This document shows, piece after piece, positions 4,898-9,090 of a stretch of DNA of 9,090 nucleotides. Position 1 is the first letter of the stretch; each line of letters opens with the position of its first letter. The stretch comes from Labilithrix luteola. GTDB lineage: Bacteria; Myxococcota_A; Polyangia; Polyangiales; Polyangiaceae. The stretch covers positions 1 through 9,090 of the forward strand of contig JAMFST010001044.1 in NCBI GenBank assembly GCA_026225435.1. The letters are read 5' to 3'. A program made the position numbers and the translations under genes. The notes under the pieces are model-generated. The model had not been told where the DNA came from and searched no databases. It saw only the letters and a program-made list of their open reading frames with translations.

Positions 4898-6318
4898 TGG
4901 CGAGACGAGCAGCGGCGGTGCTGGTGTCGATGGCGGCGTTCCTCGCGATCGGAGAGGTGGCGCGCGCCGAGCCAGCGCCGTCCGCGCAGCCGACGCGCCC
5001 GGCCCGCCCCACGGTGGTGGTGTGGGCGGAAGGGGCTGACCGCGATCGGGTGCGCGCGGAGGTCACCGCAGCACTGGGTGGCGCGTACGACGTGGTCGAT
5101 GCGGCCTCGTGGCGCGGGGGCGTGACCCGGCTCGGTGGAGCGCGCGGATCGCTGGAAGGCTCGCTGCGCGATCACCACAAGCGACCGGCGCTGCTCGATC
5201 GCGCGCAGAAGGCGGCGCAGGAAGCGCACGTGAGCGACGTGGTGCTGGTGTGGACCACGCGGACGCGGCACGGGCACGAGTCGGCGGAGGTCCTGGTGGT
5301 CGATGCGGCTCGTCCCTCTTCCGCGCCGGTGCACATCGGCGATCCGAGGAAGATCGGCGCGACGGCACGTGACGAGGTGACGCGCGCGCACCCGGCCGCG
5401 AGCCCGGTGGTGGTTGCGACCGCCGCTCCGGTCTCGGTGCCAGCACCCCCACCGGCCGCGCCGACGTCGCCGAAGCTTCCGCCGTCGTCGACCGAGGCGA
5501 CCGATCGTCACCTCACGTGGAACGCGGGCGCGCCCGAGCAGCGCGATGCGATCGCCGACGCGAAGCCTGCGCGCGCGGTGCACGTCTCCGGGAGCGAGCT
5601 GCTCGACGTGTCGGCCAGCGCCGGCGGTGGCACCCGCAACTTCGCGTACACCGGCGCCACCTCCACCACCTTGCGCAGCTACCGCATGAACGGCGCGCCG
5701 CTCTACGGTCTGCAGGGGGCGATCTATCCGCTCGCCGACGCGCACCTGCCGGTGCTGTCGGACCTCGGCGTGGTGCTCGGCTTCTCGCAGGCCTTCGCGC
5801 TGCAATCCGCCTCCGCCGACGCCGGCACCCAGTCGACCCGCTGGGTGCGCGCTCTGGCCGGCGGTCGCTTTCGCCTGCGCACCGGCCACGGGCACGCGCC
5901 CATCCTCGGCTTCACCGGCGCCTACGAGAGCGACAGCTTCACCTTCTCGTCGTCGTCGGCCGCCGGGAGCGGGACGCTGCTCTCCGGCGCCTACCCCTCG
6001 GTCGACTACCAGGCGCTGGCGCTGGCCATGGACGCGCGCGTGCCGCTCGGTCGCTTCGCGGTGCTCGCACGAGGCGGGTACCTCGACGTGCTCTCCGCGG
6101 GCGACGTGGCGAACGACTTCCCCCACGCGCACGTCGCCGGTGTCGAGGCGGAGCTGGGTGCGTCGGTGGCGCTCGTCGCCGGCCTCGAGGCGCGCGTCGT
6201 GGCCGACTACCACCGCTACTTCTACTCACTCGGAACGACCCCAGGCGACACCGTCGTCGCCAGCGGCGCCGTCGATCAGATGTGGAATGCGCGCGCGAGC
6301 GTCGCGTATCTCTTCTGA
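4897..6318 (+). CDS. Putative outer-membrane beta-barrel protein with N-terminal periplasmic domain
   Basis: The 473-residue product starts with a clear Sec signal peptide: MARR, a hydrophobic run and the cleavage site ARA after residue 24. A soluble domain at about 38-160 alternates strands and helices (TVVVWAEGADRDRVRAEV, later DVVLVWTTRTRHGHESAEVLVVDA). A Pro/Ala/Ser linker follows at about 169-207. The last about 245 residues are rich in alternating aromatic and small residues (RNFAYTG, YGLQGAIYPL, FAVLARGGYLDVL, ARVVADYHRYFYSLG) and end in YLF, as outer-membrane barrels do for insertion by the BAM machinery. No named family is recognised. The GTG start is chosen because it supplies the basic N-region of the signal peptide; GAAGGG is only two bases upstream. 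It is first in a plus-strand cluster with the next two genes, 69 bases before the next. Confidence 0.75.
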   Translation: MARRAAAVLVSMAAFLAIGEVARAEPAPSAQPTRPARPTVVVWAEGADRDRVRAEVTAALGGAYDVVDAASWRGGVTRLGGARGSLEGSLRDHHKRPALLDRAQKAAQEAHVSDVVLVWTTRTRHGHESAEVLVVDAARPSSAPVHIGDPRKIGATARDEVTRAHPAASPVVVATAAPVSVPAPPPAAPTSPKLPPSSTEATDRHLTWNAGAPEQRDAIADAKPARAVHVSGSELLDVSASAGGGTRNFAYTGATSTTLRSYRMNGAPLYGLQGAIYPLADAHLPVLSDLGVVLGFSQAFALQSASADAGTQSTRWVRALAGGRFRLRTGHGHAPILGFTGAYESDSFTFSSSSAAGSGTLLSGAYPSVDYQALALAMDARVPLGRFAVLARGGYLDVLSAGDVANDFPHAHVAGVEAELGASVALVAGLEARVVADYHRYFYSLGTTPGDTVVASGAVDQMWNARASVAYLF

Positions 6319-6343
6319 TGAGCCGATCTGAGACTCAGCGGTC

Positions 6344-6357
6344 CTCTTGAAGGACGG
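6344..6357 (+). repeat. Second copy of the 14-base motif, inside a small hairpin
   Basis: CTCTTGAAGGACGG matches the copy at 4884-4897 in 13 of 14 positions. Here it overlaps the 5-bp hairpin GTCCT/AGGAC (6341-6345 with 6351-6355), which would hide the AAGGA preceding the ATG at 6358. This favours the start at 6388, or suggests control of initiation at 6358. Confidence 0.3.
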
Positions 6358-6373
6358 ATGCAGCTCCCGCGCG

Positions 6374-6379
6374 AGAGGA
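6374..6379 (+). promoter_or_regulatory. Ribosome-binding site deciding the start of the DUF1592-type lipoprotein gene
   Basis: AGAGGA stands eight bases before the ATG at 6388, an optimal spacing. The alternative ATG at 6358 has AAGGA only three bases before it. The 6388 start also gives a more normal lipoprotein signal peptide. Confidence 0.55.
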
Positions 6380-6387
6380 ACCGCTGG

Positions 6388-8271
6388 ATGGTGATCGCTT
6401 CGAGACGACCGCCGCTCATGTCGCTGGCGATGATCGGGTGCCTGCTCGCCGCCGCGAGCTCCGGCTGCATGGGGTACATCGGCGGTAGCGGCAGCTCCGA
6501 GACCGGCACCGCGGACGGCGGAGCGACCAGCAGCCCGTCGTCCAGCACCAACGCGACGACCTCGCCGACGTCGTTCACCTGCGACGCCACGCAGAAGCCG
6601 GCGGTCGACACCCTCCGCTCGCTCACGAGCGCGCAGTACCAGAACACGCTGCGCGATCTGTCCTCCTGGATGATGAACGATCCCACCGCGGGGGCGACGG
6701 TGCTGACCGAGGTGAATTCGGCGATGGCGTCGCTCCCGGCCAACGTGCCGGTGGTGCCCGCCGGGACCTTCAACCCCGTCTTCCCCGACGGCGGCTGGCT
6801 GCGCGCCGACCAGGATCAGCAGTTCATCCGCGTCGAGGCTTACTACAGCGTCGGCATCGCACTGGCGGCGGCGCTCACCAACTCCAGCCGGCTCGGCACC
6901 GTCGTCGGCAGCTGCGCGACCGACACCGACGCGAGCAACGACGCCGCCTGCCTGACGTCGTTCATCAACAAGGTCGCGCCGCGCGCCCTGCGCCGCGCGA
7001 TCACCCAGGACGACGTCGACGCGCTCACCGCGGTCTACGGCACCAGCACCACCGCCAGCGCCGCGGCCTACGCCGACGTGCTCACGGTGCTCTTCAACGC
7101 GCCGGAGCAGGTCTACCTCGTCGAGCACGGGGATCAGCCGGTGGCGAACATGGCGGGCACCTACACGCTCAGCGCCCCCGAGCTCGCCGCGCGGCTCTCG
7201 TACCACCTGTGGGACACGATGCCGGACGACGCGCTGTGGGCGGTCGCCATGGACGGCTCGCTCACGCAGGACTCGGTCTACCAGGCGCAGGTCGATCGCA
7301 TGTTCGCCGACCCGCGGACCCGGACCACGCTCGATCGCTTCTACGAAGACTACATGCAGACCAACAGCACCGGCGGCCCGCGCGGCACCGGTGGACTGAA
7401 CTACCACGACTTCGTCTCCAACACGCAGACGCCCCAGTTCATCGCCTACGCCGGCTCGGACATGCCGACCACCGCGACCTACGGCAACCTGGTGGCCGAC
7501 GCGGTCAACCTGCTCGACTACTTCACCTGGCAGACCGCGGGCACGCTGCACGATCTGTTGACCACCGATCTCGCGTTCGCGCAGACGGCGGACATCGCCA
7601 AGATCTACGGCGTGCCGGTGTGGGACGGGACCTCGACCCCGCCGTCGCTCCCGGCCGGGCAGCGCCCCGGTCTGTTCACCCGTGCGCTCTTCGTCGCCGC
7701 CGGGCTCGACACCTCGCCGATCCTCAAGGGCGTCTACCAGCGGCGCTACGTCCTGTGCGACACGCTCGGACCTCCGCCGGCTGCGGCGGCCGCGGCGACG
7801 GTCATGCTCAGCACCAACGAGACGACCCGTGAGGTCACCACCGAGCTCACCTCGGTCGCTCCCTGCAGCGGCTGCCACCCCGGCTACATCAACCCGCTCG
7901 GCTTCGCGACCGAGGACTTCGACGGGCTCGGGCGCTTCCGCACCCAGCAGACGCTCTTCAACGCCGACGGGACGATCGCCAACACGCTCCCCATCGACAC
8001 CACGGGCACGCCGCAGGTGGTGCTCGGCGACACGACGACCACGATGACCGGCGCCTCCGACCTCATGGCGAGCATCGACAAGAGCAACAAATTCGGCGCC
8101 TGCATGACGCGGAACTACTTCCGCTACTCGTTCGCGCGCTTCGAGGATCTCACCCTCGACGGCTGCTCGCTGGAGACGATGCGCTCGCAGCTCGACAACA
8201 ACGGATCGCTGCTCTCGATGATCAAGGCGGTCACCCAGACGCCGGCCTTCAAGCAAAGGACGTTCGAATGA
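6388..8271 (+). CDS. DUF1587/DUF1592/DUF1588/DUF1585-type exported protein with one CxxCH motif
   Basis: The 627-residue product has a signal sequence and a probable lipidation site at Cys27 (ASSGC), then a Ser/Thr/Gly linker to about residue 65. The domain order is that of the planctomycete/myxobacterial cytochrome-like proteins. An N-terminal LRSLTSAQYQNTLRDL segment (75-91) is DUF1587-like, and a DDVDALTAVY stretch near 210 is DUF1595-like. ELAARLSYHLWDTMPDDAL (265-283) is DUF1592, and RPGLFTRALFVAAGLDTSP through GPPP (426-464) is DUF1588. C493-S-G-C-H497 is followed by NPLGFATEDFDGLGRFR (502-517), and a C-terminal CMTRNYFRYSFARFE segment is DUF1585. The single CxxCH could bind one heme c; the family's function is not established. 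The stop overlaps the start of the DUF1552 gene (ATGA), the usual partner. A start at 6358 (637 residues) is possible. Confidence 0.92.
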   Translation: MVIASRRPPLMSLAMIGCLLAAASSGCMGYIGGSGSSETGTADGGATSSPSSSTNATTSPTSFTCDATQKPAVDTLRSLTSAQYQNTLRDLSSWMMNDPTAGATVLTEVNSAMASLPANVPVVPAGTFNPVFPDGGWLRADQDQQFIRVEAYYSVGIALAAALTNSSRLGTVVGSCATDTDASNDAACLTSFINKVAPRALRRAITQDDVDALTAVYGTSTTASAAAYADVLTVLFNAPEQVYLVEHGDQPVANMAGTYTLSAPELAARLSYHLWDTMPDDALWAVAMDGSLTQDSVYQAQVDRMFADPRTRTTLDRFYEDYMQTNSTGGPRGTGGLNYHDFVSNTQTPQFIAYAGSDMPTTATYGNLVADAVNLLDYFTWQTAGTLHDLLTTDLAFAQTADIAKIYGVPVWDGTSTPPSLPAGQRPGLFTRALFVAAGLDTSPILKGVYQRRYVLCDTLGPPPAAAAAATVMLSTNETTREVTTELTSVAPCSGCHPGYINPLGFATEDFDGLGRFRTQQTLFNADGTIANTLPIDTTGTPQVVLGDTTTTMTGASDLMASIDKSNKFGACMTRNYFRYSFARFEDLTLDGCSLETMRSQLDNNGSLLSMIKAVTQTPAFKQRTFE

Positions 8272-8927
8272 AGTTTTGGCCGGCACGACGGGTGAACGGA
8301 AGCGGCGTGGAGCGCGGGATGAGCCGCCGGATGGTGCTCTCCGGGATCGGCGGCGCCGCGCTGGCGATCCCGTTCCTGCCTTCGCTGCTGGAGAAGCCGG
8401 CGCGCGCCGGCAACCCCCTCTCGCGCCCGCGCTTCATGTGGTTCGGGACCGATCACGGCGGCTGCTGGGATCAGAACTTCTTCCCCACCCGCGCGCTCAC
8501 CCCGACCGCCAGCGCGGCGCCGGGGCACACGGTGAACGCCGGGGCGCTCGCGCCGAGCACCGCCGGCGGCAAGACGTCGCTCTCGGCGGTGCTGAGCGCG
8601 AGCTCGTCGACGCTGACGGCGGCGCTCACCAAGAAGATGAACGTGCTACGCGGGCTCGACGTGCCCTTCTACCTGGCGCACAACACCGGGCTGCACCTGG
8701 GAAACTACGCCCGCAACGACAACAACGGCGCCGACGGTGCGGCAGTGACCAACCTGGGGATGCGGCCGACGATCGACCAGATCATGGTCAACTCGTCGTC
8801 GTTCTACAACACGACCGATCTCGGCGGGACCACGCTGAAGTCGATGATCATCAACCCCGGGCGGCAGCTGTCGTGGGGGTTCGCCAACCCGTCGCAGGGG
8901 GCGGCGAGCAGATTCGCCTGGAGATAG
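8268..8927 (+). pseudogene. DUF1552 family Tat-exported protein, truncated
   Basis: The 219-codon frame begins as a DUF1552 protein. The twin-arginine signal SRRMVLSG (Arg20-Arg21) is followed by a hydrophobic run and a likely cleavage site ARA after residue 47. Then come the family-like segments RPRFMWFGTDHGG, KKMNVLRGLDVPFY, LHLGNYA, RPTIDQIM and SMIINPGRQLSW. Family members are usually well over 400 residues. Here the recognisable sequence stops at about residue 212 (NPSQGA), and a foreign tail ASRFAWR leads to a TAG. The remaining half is absent from the window. The start overlaps the previous stop by four bases and has AAAGGA seven bases upstream; an ATG at 8319 with GGAG six bases before it is an alternative. 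The truncation may be biological or an assembly junction. With its partner it would act outside the cytoplasmic membrane; the reaction is unknown. Confidence 0.85.
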
Positions 8928-9090
8928 GGCGCAAAGCGCGTCCGCTCAAGATTACCGCCGCCCACGAGCGCGACGATATCGCCCATCTGAAAAGGCAGCG
9001 CCGAGGTCTGGCTGCGAGGCTCCGCCTTCAGCGGCGCCGGTGCCGGCAACTCCTCGATGAGGATGTCCTTATACCACGCCTCGGCCTTGC
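8804..9090 (-). CDS. Unidentified protein fragment on the opposite strand at the right edge
   Basis: From the window edge to about 8,900, the minus strand reads as a continuous, protein-like frame (AWYKDILIEEL, ALPFQMGDIVALVGGG, TRFAPYLQANLL). Of the 63 codons I counted in this stretch, 51 end in G or C, the usual sign of real coding here, although the segment uses more A/T-ending codons than its neighbours (TAT, TTT, AAT, CTT). The frame has no stop up to the edge, so the gene's start lies outside. Past about 8,900 it runs antisense into DUF1552 coding DNA and stops at 8804; that part is not genuine sequence of this gene. I do not recognise the family. It could be an inserted or rearranged gene, or the other side of a chimeric join. 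Confidence 0.45.
   Translation of the reverse strand, partial: KAEAWYKDILIEELPAPAPLKAEPRSQTSALPFQMGDIVALVGGGNLERTRFAPYLQANLLAAPCDGLANPHDSCRPGLMIIDFSVVPPRSVVL

Noticed and set aside
4810..6213. A 467-codon minus-strand frame opposite the outer-membrane protein gene
   Set aside because: It is Arg/His/Gly-rich antisense sequence; the plus strand has a proper signal peptide and barrel-like C-terminus.
6226..8286. A 686-codon open frame on the minus strand opposite the DUF1592-type gene
   Set aside because: It is a shadow of very GC-rich coding DNA: Arg/Gly/Val/Glu-rich, with no recognisable domain, fully antisense to a gene with clear family motifs.

Overview
The window is very GC-rich DNA with a strong codon bias towards G/C in third positions. 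It carries a CdnL protein of the myxobacterial type, Asp/Gly/Ala-rich lipoproteins, and the DUF1592/DUF1588 plus DUF1552 gene pair. Together these point to a member of the Myxococcota (deltaproteobacterial lineage, possibly Polyangiales-like). That is an inference from gene content; no rRNA is present to settle it.

Layout from left to right. (1) The 3' end of a Ppx/GppA-type phosphatase gene (+). (2) A 329-base intergenic region with a palindrome, a good sigma-70-like promoter and a long, structured leader. (3) cdnL (+), an essential-type RNA polymerase-binding regulator. (4) A convergent junction with two tandem hairpins. (5) A minus-strand three-gene operon: a LolD/MacB-like ABC ATPase, an unfamiliar eight-helix membrane protein with three cysteine clusters all predicted on the periplasmic side, and a small conserved-looking protein. 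(6) A plus-strand small acidic lipoprotein. (7) A tight minus-strand pair, a GNAT acetyltransferase and a stand-alone cyclic-nucleotide-binding protein. (8) A plus-strand cluster: a putative outer-membrane beta-barrel protein, a DUF1587/1592/1588/1585-type lipoprotein with one CxxCH motif, and a Tat-exported DUF1552 protein.

The DUF1552 gene is cut short near position 8,900. The remaining about 190 bases read as a coherent protein on the opposite strand, open to the window edge, so there is either a rearrangement or insertion, or an assembly junction, at that point.

The most original candidates are three. The ABC ATPase / cysteine-loop membrane protein / small protein operon may be an undescribed export or thiol/metal-handling system. 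The GNAT plus cNMP-binding pair resembles a split version of the mycobacterial cAMP-controlled lysine acetyltransferase. The structured leader of cdnL could be a cis-acting RNA control element. Functions for these are inferences; only the sequence architecture is observed.
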